A stretch of DNA of 47,104 nt from Akkermansia sp. (lineage in GTDB: Bacteria; Verrucomicrobiota; Verrucomicrobiia; Verrucomicrobiales; Akkermansiaceae): the NCBI GenBank assembly GCA_017477935.1, contig JAFVIC010000023.1:1-47104 (forward strand). Reading direction: 5' to 3'. The notes under the pieces were generated by a model. The model had not been told where the DNA came from. It saw only the letters and a list, made by a program, of their open reading frames with translations, and ran no database searches. Shown in pieces: positions 7,701 through 17,155 of this stretch (position 1 is the stretch's first letter; every line of letters begins with the position of its first letter). Both the position numbers and the translations under genes were made by a program.

Positions 7701-8807
7701 ATTGAAATGAGCGACAGCCCGGTCAAGAACCAGATTTTCGAAATCATCAACGCCTACGCTCCCCGATTCGAGGAACTTGATGAAGAGCGTGACCGCAAGC
7801 TCGACCAGATTGAGGCCGGTGCTGAGATGGACCCGGGCGTTGTGACCGAGGTGAAAGTCTATATCGCAGCCAAGCGCAAGCTCGGTGTGGGTGATAAGAT
7901 GGCCGGTCGTCACGGTAACAAGGGTGTGTGCTCTCGAGTGCTGCCCATCGAAGATATGCCCTATCTGGAGGACGGTACCCCGGTTGACATCATCCTCAAC
8001 CCGCTGGGTGTGCCCTCTCGAATGAACGTGGGTCAGGTGCTTGAAGCTCACCTCGGTGTGGCTGCCAAGGCCCTGGGCTTCAAGGTCGCCACCCCGGTGT
8101 TCGACGGTATCGAAGAATCCAAGATTTGGGACTACATGAGCCAGGCCAAGCAGGTACCCGGTTTCACCTGGGTGGGCGATGGTAAAGATGGCTCCGTGGC
8201 CGGTAAGAGCCGCCTGATTGACGGCCTGACGGGTGAGTACTTCCACTACCCCGTGGTGGTGGGTTACACCTACATGCTTAAGCTCAACCACCTGGTGGCC
8301 GATAAGGTGCACGCTCGTGCCGTGGGTACCTACTCGCTGGTGACCCAGCAGCCGCTCGGCGGTAAGGCTCAGCATGGTGGCCAGCGCTTCGGTGAAATGG
8401 AAGTGTGGGCTATGGAGGCATACGGTGCCGCTTACACCCTGCAGGAGCTCCTTACCGTGAAGTCTGACGACGTGCAGGGCCGTACCCGCATTTACGAGAA
8501 CATCGTGAAGGGTGACAACTCGCTGGCCGCCGGTACGCCGGAATCCTTCAACGTGCTTATTAAGGAAATGCAGGCACTCTGCCTTAATGTGCAGCCGCTC
8601 GAGAAGAAGGACCGCGAGAATGCTCCGCAGACGACCGATGAACTCTTCGACCTGCTGGCTGACGGCGGGGATGATGAGGATATCTTCGGCGATGAGATGG
8701 ACTTTGACGGCGATTCCGACTTCGACGATGAACTCAGCGACGATGATGATGATACCGTTGTTGACGACGACGACGCGGAGGACGAAGACGACGACTCCGA
8801 CATGTAA
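4719..8807 (+). CDS. rpoB: DNA-directed RNA polymerase subunit beta
   Basis: This is the beta subunit of core RNA polymerase, forming half of the active-site cleft and the rifampicin pocket. I chose the ATG at 4719 (MSKPKQERISFGK) because it matches the family N-terminus; an upstream in-frame ATG at 4611 would lie inside the GC-rich leader stem. The 1362-residue protein has the rifampicin-region segment (SQFMDQINPLAELTHKRRLS), the switch region ETPEGPNIGLI, and the C-terminal clamp region GGQRFGEMEVWAMEAYGA. The last 50 residues (1313-1362) are unusual: 30 are Asp or Glu and none is Lys or Arg. The hallmark domains are otherwise complete. Confidence 0.98.
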   Translation: MSKPKQERISFGKIKEVIEPPNLIEIQTKSYEEFLQRFSEPDKRLRMGLQAVLSEHFPIESYDGQIRLEYDSYEISPPKMSDFTAIRSGDTYSASLYVKFRLKVGDYTADENVYMGEIPMITDRGTFVINGAERVIVAQLHRSPGICFEKTRHANGKDIFSFRIIPDRGSWLEVQFDTSDLMYVFLDRRRRRRKFLATTFLRYLGYESDRSIVEQFYTIQNLHLADATGEELEYLIPFEDVKHGEDSNGRRAAIIAKAYEPLSLATIRKMLELGITDIEVIDQREEETLVKTLKKDLAHDRESALKEIFRKFRPGDPSSVQQAATALDRLFKEEKKYDLTRVGRYKINQKLGLDVSEDIRLIQPIDFLSAIKYLLRLKHGEGQVDDIDHLGNRRVRAVGELIANQCRVGLARTERLVKERMTLCDTTRTDITPSKLINPKALSAVVRDFFGRSQLSQFMDQINPLAELTHKRRLSALGPGGLNRDRAGFEVRDVHPSHYGRICPIETPEGPNIGLINSLCTYARIDEYGFIETPFRRVKKVEKKDAEGNVIDTEVIVTNEVEYLTANKEEYHLIAQANNPIDNDNGQGHFVRNRVTARERGEFIEVDPRRVEYMDVSPKQIISIAAGLIPFLEHDDANRALMGANMQRQGVPLMVNQAPLVGTGIEAKCARDSCAVVVAQAPGIVASATAEYIVTTHDGQLPVPAQRWLSDPESVRTDAEKGIYVYQLRKFMRSNASTCINQRPIVSRGDVVNAGDVLADGPCTDGGELALGRNVLVAYMSWYGYNFEDAIIISERLVQEDAYTSIHIEEFEEKARETKLGAEEITRDIPNVGDEALKNLGSDGVIRIGAEVKPGDILVGKITPKSETDLAPEERLLRAIFGEKAADVKDTSLRVPPGTVGTVMDVRIVRSAAPGAPTVDVEKESQKQRKKVDAEYDRDKVALIDQLTSKLSDRLLGEKIPLEVTRAGSNEIVIPANRKITKTLLRKLAVYHDQIEMSDSPVKNQIFEIINAYAPRFEELDEERDRKLDQIEAGAEMDPGVVTEVKVYIAAKRKLGVGDKMAGRHGNKGVCSRVLPIEDMPYLEDGTPVDIILNPLGVPSRMNVGQVLEAHLGVAAKALGFKVATPVFDGIEESKIWDYMSQAKQVPGFTWVGDGKDGSVAGKSRLIDGLTGEYFHYPVVVGYTYMLKLNHLVADKVHARAVGTYSLVTQQPLGGKAQHGGQRFGEMEVWAMEAYGAAYTLQELLTVKSDDVQGRTRIYENIVKGDNSLAAGTPESFNVLIKEMQALCLNVQPLEKKDRENAPQTTDELFDLLADGGDDEDIFGDEMDFDGDSDFDDELSDDDDDTVVDDDDAEDEDDDSDM

Positions 8808-8817
8808 ACCTGTAACC

Positions 8818-8843
8818 GCCACCCGCCCCTGCCGGCGGGTGGC
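8818..8843 (+). promoter_or_regulatory. rpoB-rpoC intergenic hairpin
   Basis: A perfect 10-bp stem, GCCACCCGCC (8818-8827) with GGCGGGTGGC (8834-8843), has a 6-nt loop in the 67-base gap between rpoB and rpoC. It has no U-run. Since rpoB and rpoC must be made in equal amounts, this is more likely an mRNA stability or processing element than a terminator. Confidence 0.45.
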
Positions 8844-8874
8844 AACCCAAACTTTCACTCATTAACTTCTTTAT

Positions 8875-11800
8875 ATGTCTTACATTGACCTTAACAACGA
8901 GAAGCCTAAAAACTTCGACCAGGTTTGCATCACCGTTGCCAGCCCGGATAACATCCTGAGCTGGTCCAGCGGCGAGGTCAAGAACCCTGAGACCATCAAC
9001 TACCGCACATTCAAACCCGAGAAGGGCGGTTTGTTCTGCGAGCGTATTTTCGGGCCCACCCGTGATATGGAGTGTTCCTGCGGTCGCTACAAGCGCTCCA
9101 AGAACAAAGGTATGGTGTGTGACCGTTGTGGTGTGGAGGTAACCTCCGCCCGCGTGCGTCGTGAGCGCATGGGCCACATTGAGCTGGCTGTGCCGGTTAC
9201 TCACATCTGGTTCTACAAGTGCATGCCCAGCCGTATCGGCCTGATGCTCAACCTCACCGCCCGTGACCTCGAGCGCGTGATTTACTATGAGGACTACATC
9301 GTGACCGATCCTCGCGGTGTGAACGGCATCGAGCGTGGTATGATTCTGTCGGAAGAAGAGTACGACGAGCTGCAGGAGGACTACGGTGATGACGCCCCCG
9401 AGGCTGCCATGGGTGCTGCTGCCATTCAGCGCCTGCTGGCCACCATCGACCTGGTCGCTCTTATTGATGAGCTGCGCCAGGAGATGGAGAAGACCAATTC
9501 CAAGCAGAACAAGCGCAAGATTGCCAAGCGCCTGCAGCTTGCCCAGGGCTTCAAGAACAGCGGTTGCCACCCCGAGTGGATGGTGCTCACCATTCTGCCC
9601 GTCATTCCGCCCGACCTGCGCCCCCTGGTGCCGCTGCCCGGTGGCCGTTTCGCGACCTCTGACCTCAACGACCTCTACCGTCGTGTTATCAACCGTAACA
9701 ACCGTCTGAAAGAGCTCGCCGCTCTGCAGACCCCCGAGGTGATTAAGCGCAACGAAATGCGCATGCTGCAAGAGGCTGTGGACGCCCTCTTCGACAACGG
9801 TCGTCACGGTCGCCACGTGACAGGTGCCGGCAACCGCCCGCTCAAGTCTCTCTCCGACATGCTGAAGGGTAAGAGTGGTCGTTTCCGTCAGAACCTGCTC
9901 GGTAAGCGTGTGGACTACTCCGGCCGTTCCGTGATTGTGATCGGTCCGAACCTGCGCATGAACCAGTGCGGTCTGCCCAAGAAGATGGCTCTTGCTCTCT
10001 TCGAGCCCTTCATCATTCACCGCCTGAAGGAGCTTGGCTATGTGCACACCGTGCGCTCGGCTAAGAAGATGATTGACCGCAAGGAGTCTATCGTGTGGGA
10101 TATTCTGGAGGAGGTTACCAAGGGCCACCCCGTGTTCCTGAACCGTGCTCCTACGCTGCACCGTCTTTCCATTCAGGCTTTCGAGCCTGTGCTGATTGAG
10201 GGTAGCGCCATTCGTCTGCACCCGCTCGTATGTACCGGTTACAACGCCGACTTCGACGGTGACCAGATGGCTGTGCACGTGCCGCTGAGTGTCGAGGCTC
10301 AGCTTGAGGCTCGCCTGCTCATGCTCGCCCCCAACAACATCTTCTCACCCGCCTCGGGCAAGCCCATCAGCACCCCCTCGCAGGATATTATTCTGGGTTC
10401 CTACTACCTCACTCACACCCGTGCCAAGGAGGTGAAGGAGAACCAGGACAATCAGCACCTGCTGCCTCTCTTCGAGTCCATCTCTGAAGTGGAGTTCGCT
10501 ATTGCGGCCCGCAAGATTGGCTACCATGAGTGGATTCGCCTGAAGAACCCCGACTACGGCAAGACCGGTCGCGAGTTTGACCGCCTGTCCTTCAACCGCG
10601 AGAACGTCGGTCGCAAGACCATCGTGACCACGGCAGGTCGTGTGCGTTTCAACGAAATCTGGCCGAACGAAATCGGTTACATCAACCGCAACGTAGGTAA
10701 GAAGCAGCTGGGTGAAATCATCTGGCGTTGCTATCAGACCTGCGGTCAGGCTAAGACGGTCGAAACTCTCGATGCGCTGAAGTCCCTGGGTTATAAGGAG
10801 GCTACGCGCTCCGGCTGCTCCATCGGTATCGTGGATATGGTGGTGCCTGAGCACAAGAACGAGCTGATTGCCGCCGCTTACGACGAGGTGACCAAGGTGA
10901 CCGAGCAGTATGAGGAAGGTCTTATCACCAACGGCGAACGCTATGAGAAGGTGGTTAACATCTGGTCTTCTACGACGGATGCCATCCAGAAGGAACTCTA
11001 CACCAAGCTGGAGTACAACGACGGTTCTGCCGTTGCCAACCCGCTCTTTATGATGGTGGATTCCGGCGCTCGTGGTAACAAGGCTCAGATTAAGCAGCTC
11101 TCCGGTATGCGCGGTCTTATGGCTAAGCCCAGCGGTGAAATTATCGAGCGCCCCATTACCTCCAACTTCCGTGAGGGTCTGAGTGTGCTTGAGTACTTCA
11201 TTTCCACCCACGGTGCCCGTAAGGGTCTGGCTGATACGGCTCTGAAGACGGCTGACTCCGGTTACATGACCCGTAAGCTCGTTGACGTGGCTCAGGATGT
11301 CATCGTCCGCGATGAAGATTGCGGTACCGATAATGGTATCACCATGACCGCCATCTATGACGGTGATGATGAAATCGCCAGCCTGTCCATGCGTATTTAT
11401 GGCCGCGTGACCTGCGATGATATCTACGACCCCACCACGCGCGAAATCATCGTGGCCAAGAACGAGATTATCACCGACGAGGCCGCCAAGCGTATTGAAA
11501 GCGTGGGTATTGAGAAGGTTAAGGTGCGCTCCGTGCTCACCTGTGAGCTGACCAAGGGTTGCTGTGCCAAGTGCTACGGCCTGAACCTCGCCACCGGCAA
11601 GAGCGTGAAGGTGGGTGAGGCCGTGGGTATCATTGCTGCCCAGTCCATCGGTGAGCCCGGTACTCAGCTGACCATGCGTACGTTCCACGTGGGTGGTACG
11701 GCTTCCGCCTCTGCCAGCCGTCCCGAGTACGTTGCCAAGACCGATGGTCGACTTATTTACGACGAAAACCTGCGCGACCGCTGCGTGGAGGACGAGAACG

Positions 11801-13149
11801 GCAACAACGTCGTGCTCTGCAAGAACGGCAGCGTGAAGGTATACGACTCCGAGGGTAAGGAGCAGGAATCTTACCAGCTCACCATGGGTGCCGTGCTGCA
11901 TGTGAAGGATGGCGAGCAGGTGACTGCCGGTACCATCATTGCAGAGTGGGATCCCTTCGCCATTCCGGTTATCGCCGAGGTGGGCGGTCAGGTTGAATAT
12001 GCTGACATGATCGAGGGTATTACCTGCCGCACCGAGTCCGGTCACAGCGATACCGGCCGTGGTACCACCATCATCATTGACCACCGCCAGGATCTCGCTC
12101 CCCGTATCATCGTGCACACTGCCAAGCCCGGCAGCGCCAAGGATCAGCCCCGTGTGTACTCCATCCCCACAGGTGCTTACCTTGCCGTGAGCAACAAGCA
12201 GAAGATTTCTGCCGGTACTCCCATCGCCAAGACCCCCCGCAAGGTGCAGAAGACCAACGATATTACCGGTGGTCTGCCCCGCGTGGCCGAGCTCTTCGAA
12301 GCCCGTCGCCCCAAGGATACCTGCACCCTGGCTGAGATGGACGGTATCGTCTCTATCGATGACGCCATGATTCGTGGTAAGAAGGTGGTGACCATCTATC
12401 GCGATGCTGAGGCTAAGGAGGCCGCCGGCAAGAGCCGCCGCCGCTCCTCCAAGCTCGAAACGCATGACGAGAATGAGGGTGCCATTTCCATCAAGCACTT
12501 GGTGCCCATGGATCGCCACATCATCGTGCACGATGGCGACTTCGTGCGCGCCGGTGAGCCCCTGTCCGACGGTTCCGAGGCTTCCGATGAAATCCTGCGC
12601 ATCTGCGGCAAGGAGGCTCTGCAGGAGCACCTCGTCAACAAGGTTCAGCAGGTTTACCGTGTGCAGGGTGTGGAGATTAACGACAAGCACGTCGAAATCA
12701 TCGTGTCCCAGATGCTGCGCAAGGTGCGCGTGAAGGATCCCGGCGATACCGGTCTGCTGTGGGGTGATGAGATTGACCGCACCTCGCTCGCCCGCATTAA
12801 CCGCGACACGGTGAGCATGAACGGTCGCCCGGCTGACAGCGAGCCCATCCTGCTCGGTATCACGAAGGCCTCCCTCAAGACGGATTCCTTCATCTCCGCT
12901 GCCTCGTTCCAGGATACCACTCGCGTGCTTACCGAGGCCGCCACTCTGGGCAAGGTCGATATGCTGGAAGGCTTCAAGGAGAACGTCATCCTCGGTCACC
13001 TCATCCCGGCCGGTACCGGTTTCGACAAGTACCGCAATATTGTGGTCGAACCCGCTCCCGGTGCAACCCCCATCCCCCGCGCCCGTTGGGAAGATGATGA
13101 GGAGTTCACAGCTGCCGAGGAGACTATTTCCGTCGGTATCGATGAGTAA
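8875..13149 (+). CDS. rpoC: DNA-directed RNA polymerase subunit beta'
   Basis: This is the catalytic subunit of RNA polymerase. The 1424-residue protein starts [10 protein letters not shown]. The N-terminal zinc ribbon cysteines are C67, C69, C82 and C85. The Mg-binding active-site motif NADFDGDQM is at residues 457-465. The second cysteine cluster ([13 protein letters not shown]) and the trigger-loop/bridge-helix segment ([16 protein letters not shown]) are intact. It follows rpoB after 67 bases and ends the operon; a strong terminator lies at 13181-13215. No large lineage-specific insertion is obvious. The start codon follows TTCTTTAT with no Shine-Dalgarno sequence. Confidence 0.98.
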   Translation: MSYIDLNNEKPKNFDQVCITVASPDNILSWSSGEVKNPETINYRTFKPEKGGLFCERIFGPTRDMECSCGRYKRSKNKGMVCDRCGVEVTSARVRRERMGHIELAVPVTHIWFYKCMPSRIGLMLNLTARDLERVIYYEDYIVTDPRGVNGIERGMILSEEEYDELQEDYGDDAPEAAMGAAAIQRLLATIDLVALIDELRQEMEKTNSKQNKRKIAKRLQLAQGFKNSGCHPEWMVLTILPVIPPDLRPLVPLPGGRFATSDLNDLYRRVINRNNRLKELAALQTPEVIKRNEMRMLQEAVDALFDNGRHGRHVTGAGNRPLKSLSDMLKGKSGRFRQNLLGKRVDYSGRSVIVIGPNLRMNQCGLPKKMALALFEPFIIHRLKELGYVHTVRSAKKMIDRKESIVWDILEEVTKGHPVFLNRAPTLHRLSIQAFEPVLIEGSAIRLHPLVCTGYNADFDGDQMAVHVPLSVEAQLEARLLMLAPNNIFSPASGKPISTPSQDIILGSYYLTHTRAKEVKENQDNQHLLPLFESISEVEFAIAARKIGYHEWIRLKNPDYGKTGREFDRLSFNRENVGRKTIVTTAGRVRFNEIWPNEIGYINRNVGKKQLGEIIWRCYQTCGQAKTVETLDALKSLGYKEATRSGCSIGIVDMVVPEHKNELIAAAYDEVTKVTEQYEEGLITNGERYEKVVNIWSSTTDAIQKELYTKLEYNDGSAVANPLFMMVDSGARGNKAQIKQLSGMRGLMAKPSGEIIERPITSNFREGLSVLEYFISTHGARKGLADTALKTADSGYMTRKLVDVAQDVIVRDEDCGTDNGITMTAIYDGDDEIASLSMRIYGRVTCDDIYDPTTREIIVAKNEIITDEAAKRIESVGIEKVKVRSVLTCELTKGCCAKCYGLNLATGKSVKVGEAVGIIAAQSIGEPGTQLTMRTFHVGGTASASASRPEYVAKTDGRLIYDENLRDRCVEDENGNNVVLCKNGSVKVYDSEGKEQESYQLTMGAVLHVKDGEQVTAGTIIAEWDPFAIPVIAEVGGQVEYADMIEGITCRTESGHSDTGRGTTIIIDHRQDLAPRIIVHTAKPGSAKDQPRVYSIPTGAYLAVSNKQKISAGTPIAKTPRKVQKTNDITGGLPRVAELFEARRPKDTCTLAEMDGIVSIDDAMIRGKKVVTIYRDAEAKEAAGKSRRRSSKLETHDENEGAISIKHLVPMDRHIIVHDGDFVRAGEPLSDGSEASDEILRICGKEALQEHLVNKVQQVYRVQGVEINDKHVEIIVSQMLRKVRVKDPGDTGLLWGDEIDRTSLARINRDTVSMNGRPADSEPILLGITKASLKTDSFISAASFQDTTRVLTEAATLGKVDMLEGFKENVILGHLIPAGTGFDKYRNIVVEPAPGATPIPRARWEDDEEFTAAEETISVGIDE

Positions 13150-13180
13150 AACCGCTTGACGGTAACTCCGTACAAATCCC

Positions 13181-13215
13181 TCGTCCCGGTCGCGCAACTC
13201 GCGTGACCGGGACGA
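13181..13215 (+). terminator. rpoC operon terminator
   Basis: A 15-bp stem (13181-13195 with 13201-13215, one G-U pair, 5-nt loop; outer arms TCGTCCCGGTC/GACCGGGACGA) starts 32 bases after the rpoC stop. It is followed by TTGCTGTAT, a weak U-tract. Its length and position make it the likely end of the long ribosomal-polymerase transcript. Confidence 0.7.
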
Positions 13216-13324
13216 TTGCTGTATCGGGGGGGGCGTCGGTCATCGGTACGCGTGAAGCTATGCGGGGCGGGCGTATGGTAGACCGCTACTCGGTAAGGCG
13301 AGGCAACAAGCGCAGAGTAACATG

Positions 13325-13364
13325 AAAATCCCCCGCATGGACTGCTACCTGTGCGGGGGATTTT
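13325..13364. terminator. Bidirectional terminator between rpoC and the minus-strand operon
   Basis: AAAATCCCCCGCA (13325-13337) pairs with TGCGGGGGATTTT (13352-13364): 13 bp with a 14-nt loop. The A/T arms give a U-tract on either strand. It sits 14 bases after the stop of the minus-strand cytidylyltransferase fusion gene, so its main job is probably ending that operon, with backup termination for rpoC. Confidence 0.8.
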
Positions 13365-13377
13365 CGTGCGAACTGTG

Positions 13378-14730
13378 TCAGAGTTTGTGTACTTGTTCGC
13401 CGTTTAGAAATTTCTCGATGACGGTTGACATGAAGATGGATTCTTTGTTTGTCAACCGTGGAGGAAGCGCGTCGTTGCCGTTTATGGCTCGCAGGAAAGC
13501 GGCAATTTCGTACCGTAATCCATCACCTTCAAATTTGGTGAAATACTTTCGATTACGTCGACTGTCTTCGTAGCGAACTTCGAAATATTCCGTTTTCCAC
13601 CAGGGTGCCGGCACGTAGATGTAGCCGGTTGTTCCGGCTATGCAGAGGTCACCCTCACGCTTGGCTCCGATACCTACTGTGGCTGTGGCTGTTGCCCCGG
13701 GGTAGATGAAATTAGCGCGTGTAAACGTATCCACACCGGTGGCAGGGTCGATATCGGTTACAAAAGAAATTTCCAGCGGTTGCATGCCCAGCAACTTGGT
13801 GATAGCCAGCAGGGGGTAACTGCCAAGCTCAGTGAATGCACCTCCGGCCTGTGTCGCATCGTATTCTCTGAGTGCTCGGTTTGCTACCAGTTTGGTGAAG
13901 CCGGCATCTATGGCTTTTATGGTACCGATGATGCCCCCCCTTGCTATGCCGATGAGTTGGCAGAACCCCGGAGCGTAAGCTGTCTTTACGGCCTCCATCA
14001 GTACACAGTGTTTTGTAGCGGCCAGTTGATACAATTCAGCGGCCTGGGCTGTAGTCAGAGTAAGCGGTTTTTCACACAGCACATGTTTGCCGGACGAAAG
14101 TGCGGCTTTGGTGAAATCATAATGTGTGTGGTGCGGGGTGGCTATGTAAACAGCATCCGTTACCGAAAGCATGTGAGCCAGTTCAGAATATGCCCCGGCT
14201 ATTTCATATTCAGCGGCGAATTGTGAGGCCTTTTTCCTGTCTCGCCCATAAACCGCCGTTACTTCCATGCCACTCACAAAGCGAGATTCCTTGAGGAAAC
14301 GACCGGCTATTCGCCCGCAACCAACAATACCGACCCGGACTATGGGTGCGAGTAATTGCCGTAAATCAGTGGATGATACGCCTTTCGTCCGCTCCAGGTA
14401 AATGACTTCGCAATACTCTTTCAGGTAATCGAAGGTGCCGACCCAGTCGGATCCGATAACGAAGATATCTGCGCCGTATTTTTCTATATCCTGTATTTTC
14501 TGGCCTTCTTCTTCTTCAATGATGATTTGGTCTGCCAGGCCGCTGCGGCGGACATTTTCTATGCGTTCTTCGCAACTCTGCACGACATTCAGTTTACCTC
14601 GTGTTTGGTCGTACAGGTCACTGGTCACACCCACAATAAGCCGGTCTCCCAGCTTACGGGCACGTTCCAACAAGCGGCGATGGCCGGTGTGGAACAGGTC
14701 GAAGGTACCGTAGGTGATGACAGTTTTCAT
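13378..14730 (-). CDS. Fused cytidylyltransferase / Gfo-Idh-MocA oxidoreductase
   Basis: This 450-residue protein joins two enzymes. Residues 1-128 are a TagD-type nucleotidyltransferase with YGTFDLFHTGHRRL (HxGH, H14-H17) and RTKGVSSTDLR (114-124), both catalytic motifs intact. Such enzymes make CDP-glycerol or similar CDP-alcohols. Residues 132-450 are a Gfo/Idh/MocA NAD(P)-dependent oxidoreductase with GIVGCGRIAG (134-143) and the EKP motif (220-222). It starts 6 bases after the licD-like stop and is the last gene of the rpe operon. I infer that it makes and activates an alcohol or sugar phosphate for the LicD enzyme. The substrate is unknown. Glycerol phosphate is one option and a sugar alcohol phosphate another. 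Confidence 0.85.
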   Translation of the reverse strand: MKTVITYGTFDLFHTGHRRLLERARKLGDRLIVGVTSDLYDQTRGKLNVVQSCEERIENVRRSGLADQIIIEEEEGQKIQDIEKYGADIFVIGSDWVGTFDYLKEYCEVIYLERTKGVSSTDLRQLLAPIVRVGIVGCGRIAGRFLKESRFVSGMEVTAVYGRDRKKASQFAAEYEIAGAYSELAHMLSVTDAVYIATPHHTHYDFTKAALSSGKHVLCEKPLTLTTAQAAELYQLAATKHCVLMEAVKTAYAPGFCQLIGIARGGIIGTIKAIDAGFTKLVANRALREYDATQAGGAFTELGSYPLLAITKLLGMQPLEISFVTDIDPATGVDTFTRANFIYPGATATATVGIGAKREGDLCIAGTTGYIYVPAPWWKTEYFEVRYEDSRRNRKYFTKFEGDGLRYEIAAFLRAINGNDALPPRLTNKESIFMSTVIEKFLNGEQVHKL

Positions 14731-14736
14731 GTTTTA

Positions 14737-15669
14737 TCAGCTGTATGTGTCGATGAATTTGTTGACAGCTTCCTCAAACGGAACTTCTCTGACCATTTGT
14801 TCAACGGAGGGGTGTTTGAATCCAACCGTTGGGGGGTAAGCCATGTAATCACCGTAAAAGAATTGCAGATAGCTGCGAGATTGGTTGGGAGCGTTCAGCT
14901 CATGCCCTTCAAAACTTAATTTGCGCAGGGGGAAGATGGTGTCGTAGCTCAGGGCTGTATTTTTGGTGAAATCGATGGCCGGTGAGAGGAAAATTCCCGG
15001 TTGTTCGCATTCCGGTAGTGGTGATTTGCCGTTCAGAACTTCGCCGGCAATTTTTGCCTGTACCTGTTCATCGCTCAGATTGATAAACGGCGGCAGGTAG
15101 ACAACGCCTTTTTTGAATCGGGTGAGACGCGCTTCAACTTCTGCTTTGTTTTCGCTTGTAATAGGGGCTGAGAAAAAGTGAAACGGGTATATGTCAATAT
15201 TCAGCGGAGTTCCTTCAAAACCAATTTGCAGGAAGGCGTGTCGTTTCCATGTGAACCCTTCTTCTTTAGGGAAAAGCGTCGGCAGCAGAGCCAGAAGTTT
15301 TTCATAGTCCGGGCGCATCATGCTTACGTCAAGGTCATCATCCCAGGGAATAAAGCCTTTGTGACGTACTGCACCCAGCAACGTACCGTAATCCAACCAG
15401 TACCTCAGGCCGTTTTCTTCACATTTTCTTGCAAACAGAGCAAGCAAAACTGTATTGCCATCTTGCAGCAGTCGTAACTTCCCTGTCGCCGGAGGCAGTT
15501 GGTTTATGGGGTTGGCGTAGATGAGCAGATTACGAATATCTTCCAGCCTTGCTTTCAGTGTAGCGCTTTTCCGGCGTTTGCGTGCTTCTGAGCGCTTTCT
15601 TGCCAGTTCCCTTATCCAGAAGGGGAGCAGGCAGGCTATTCTGAACTTAAACTGAGAATGTTGGCTCAT
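14737..15669 (-). CDS. LicD-family phosphotransferase
   Basis: The protein is 310 residues. The LicD signature is clear at residues 91-115 ([15 protein letters not shown] followed by [10 protein letters not shown]); the acidic residues bind the metal in this nucleotidyltransferase fold. LicD proteins transfer phosphocholine or other phospho-alcohols from a CDP donor to a glycan, and the fukutin relatives transfer ribitol phosphate. A basic N-terminal segment (residues 24-40) follows a short hydrophobic stretch. The next gene encodes a CDP-alcohol-forming enzyme, so donor synthesis and transfer are paired here. The exact headgroup cannot be told from sequence. Base composition is less GC-rich than in the ribosomal cluster. 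Confidence 0.88.
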   Translation of the reverse strand: MSQHSQFKFRIACLLPFWIRELARKRSEARKRRKSATLKARLEDIRNLLIYANPINQLPPATGKLRLLQDGNTVLLALFARKCEENGLRYWLDYGTLLGAVRHKGFIPWDDDLDVSMMRPDYEKLLALLPTLFPKEEGFTWKRHAFLQIGFEGTPLNIDIYPFHFFSAPITSENKAEVEARLTRFKKGVVYLPPFINLSDEQVQAKIAGEVLNGKSPLPECEQPGIFLSPAIDFTKNTALSYDTIFPLRKLSFEGHELNAPNQSRSYLQFFYGDYMAYPPTVGFKHPSVEQMVREVPFEEAVNKFIDTYS

Positions 15670-15693
15670 CTGTAAGAAAAGTGATTTTTAGTA

Positions 15694-16434
15694 TCAGTGC
15701 ATGTACAATTGCTCATTGGTCAACCCGGTGAGCAGTACCAGTTTGCGCCCCAGATACCGGATAACAAGGAAAAGGGTTGCCAGCAGGGGAACCCCGATGA
15801 TGAGGTAGCCCATCCAGGTCATTTTGCTGACGGCGTAGTTGTACTCCACGGCCTGCTCGGCAGCGGGCATGTCGGGCACGGGAAGCAGGAAGTAGAGGGC
15901 AAGCCCGAAATTCATAGCGGCGGAAAAGAGCAGGGAACCGGCGGTCATGAAAGCTGCTCGGTTCAGCACGGCGTTGTAGTTGCTCTGCAGCCCTTTTTCA
16001 CGTACGGTACCCTCGATTCGGCGGATGTCGAAAATGGAGTCAGAATACACACATGCGCGCAACAGGGAGCCTTCTTTGCCACCACCTACCAGCGTGGCAC
16101 CGGCGAGCAACAGGGCGATGATAGCCTCTTTCGCGGCGTACCACCAGGGCGTGTCGGGGCGAATGGCGAGAGCGTCCCCGGTGTTGGCGTAAATGGTGAC
16201 CACGCCGGTCAGAATGGTACCAAGCAGACCGAAGGCAGTCATGGCCTCTACTTTGCGCTCGGTAACGAGGCTGTAGATACCGCAGCCGATGGGCAGAGCC
16301 AGTGCCACGACCATGGCCCAGGTGGTGCCTAGGTGCCATAACTTGTCGCCGGTAGCGGAGCAGTTGTCCAGAATGAGTACGGGGGCCAGTACGCTCAGTA
16401 GTACGTTGAGCAGGCTCTTGGTGGCTTTATCCAT
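15694..16434 (-). CDS. VC0807-family multi-span membrane protein
   Basis: A 246-residue integral membrane protein with about six predicted helices (roughly residues 5-25, 36-57, 66-84, 99-118, 155-183, 205-228). The first helix region (LLNVLLSVLAPVLILDNC), a Pro-containing second helix and the GLLGTILTGVVTIY segment resemble the uncharacterised VC0807 family. It lies 6 bases after rpe and 24 bases before licD, so it is translated in the same operon. No biochemical function is known to me. A role in envelope transport or support of the LicD pathway would be a guess from context only. Confidence 0.6.
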   Translation of the reverse strand: MDKATKSLLNVLLSVLAPVLILDNCSATGDKLWHLGTTWAMVVALALPIGCGIYSLVTERKVEAMTAFGLLGTILTGVVTIYANTGDALAIRPDTPWWYAAKEAIIALLLAGATLVGGGKEGSLLRACVYSDSIFDIRRIEGTVREKGLQSNYNAVLNRAAFMTAGSLLFSAAMNFGLALYFLLPVPDMPAAEQAVEYNYAVSKMTWMGYLIIGVPLLATLFLVIRYLGRKLVLLTGLTNEQLYMH

Positions 16435-16440
16435 GGGCTT

Positions 16441-17091
16441 TTACTTCATGCTTGCAATGGCGGCGGCCATGTCAGCCGCGCGGAAGGTGCTGCTGCCGGC
16501 AACCAGGCAATCTGCTCCGGCTTCTGCGCAGAGGGGCGCTTGCGTGGCGCCTATACCGCCGTCCATCTGAATGATGAAGTTCAGCCCCTGTTCCTTGCGG
16601 GCAGCATCGAGCACGCGCACCTTGTCGAGCACTTCACCCATGAAGCTCTGGCCACCAAAGCCCGGCACTACACTCATCACCAGCACCATATCAAGCTCGC
16701 TCAGGTAGGGTAGTACCTTTTCTACGGGGGTGGCAGGGTTCACGGCCAGGCCTGCGTGGGCTCCACCCTCGCGGATGGCGGCCAGAGTAGCGTGCAGGTC
16801 GACATGCCCTTCGCGCTCCACGTGGATGGTAATCATGTTCATGCCGGCCTTCAGGAAGCGGGGCAGGTAGTGATCGGGAGCATCTATCATGAGGTGGGCG
16901 TCCAGATAGGCCTCTGCCGGTACACTGTTGCGGATGGCCGCACAGATGTCGGGACCGAAGGAGATATTGTCCACAAAGGAACCATCCATCACATCGAGGT
17001 GCAGCCAGTCCGCCCCTGCTGCGAGGGCGCGGGCTGCTTCATCCCCGATACGGCGGAAATCACAGGCAAGCATGGAAGGGGCTATAAGCAT
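16441..17091 (-). CDS. rpe: Ribulose-phosphate 3-epimerase
   Basis: Rpe interconverts ribulose 5-phosphate and xylulose 5-phosphate in the pentose phosphate pathway. The 216-residue TIM barrel has IAPSMLACDF at the N-terminus, the metal/catalytic stretch WLHLDVMDGSFVDN (residues 30-43), the second catalytic Asp in IQMDGGIGA, and the phosphate-binding end VAGSSTFRA. The ATG at 17091 gives a canonical start; a promoter is readable upstream at 17127-17155. It is the first gene of a four-gene operon whose later genes concern phospho-alcohol transfer. A pentose-phosphate link to that pathway is possible but not shown. Transaldolase is encoded elsewhere in the window. Confidence 0.95.
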   Translation of the reverse strand: MLIAPSMLACDFRRIGDEAARALAAGADWLHLDVMDGSFVDNISFGPDICAAIRNSVPAEAYLDAHLMIDAPDHYLPRFLKAGMNMITIHVEREGHVDLHATLAAIREGGAHAGLAVNPATPVEKVLPYLSELDMVLVMSVVPGFGGQSFMGEVLDKVRVLDAARKEQGLNFIIQMDGGIGATQAPLCAEAGADCLVAGSSTFRAADMAAAIASMK

Positions 17092-17126
17092 GGTACGTGT
17101 GCTTGGTTACGATTCTTCTGCCCAAC

Positions 17127-17155
17127 AGCATACCTGTAAAGTGAGCGTTTGGCAA
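17127..17155 (-). promoter_or_regulatory. Promoter of the rpe operon
   Basis: On the minus strand, TTGCCA (17150-17155) and TATGCT (17127-17132) are separated by 17 bases, with GG just before the -10. The start site would be near 17120, about 29 bases before the rpe ATG. The -10 region shares AGGTATGCTGTTG with the nuoB promoter, and CTTGC stands at the same distance upstream in both. Confidence 0.6.

Noticed and set aside
4722..8858. A 1378-codon open frame on the minus strand opposite rpoB
   Set aside because: It is a mirror of the strong codon bias of rpoB. Its His/Val/Leu-rich translation resembles no protein, and the sense strand is unmistakable RpoB. The same applies to the long minus-strand frames opposite rpoC (10345-13197, 8734-10278) and rplA-rplJ (2631-3950).
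13322..13573. Open frame starting inside the bidirectional terminator
   Set aside because: It begins in the hairpin and continues antisense to the cytidylyltransferase fusion gene; no protein-like features.
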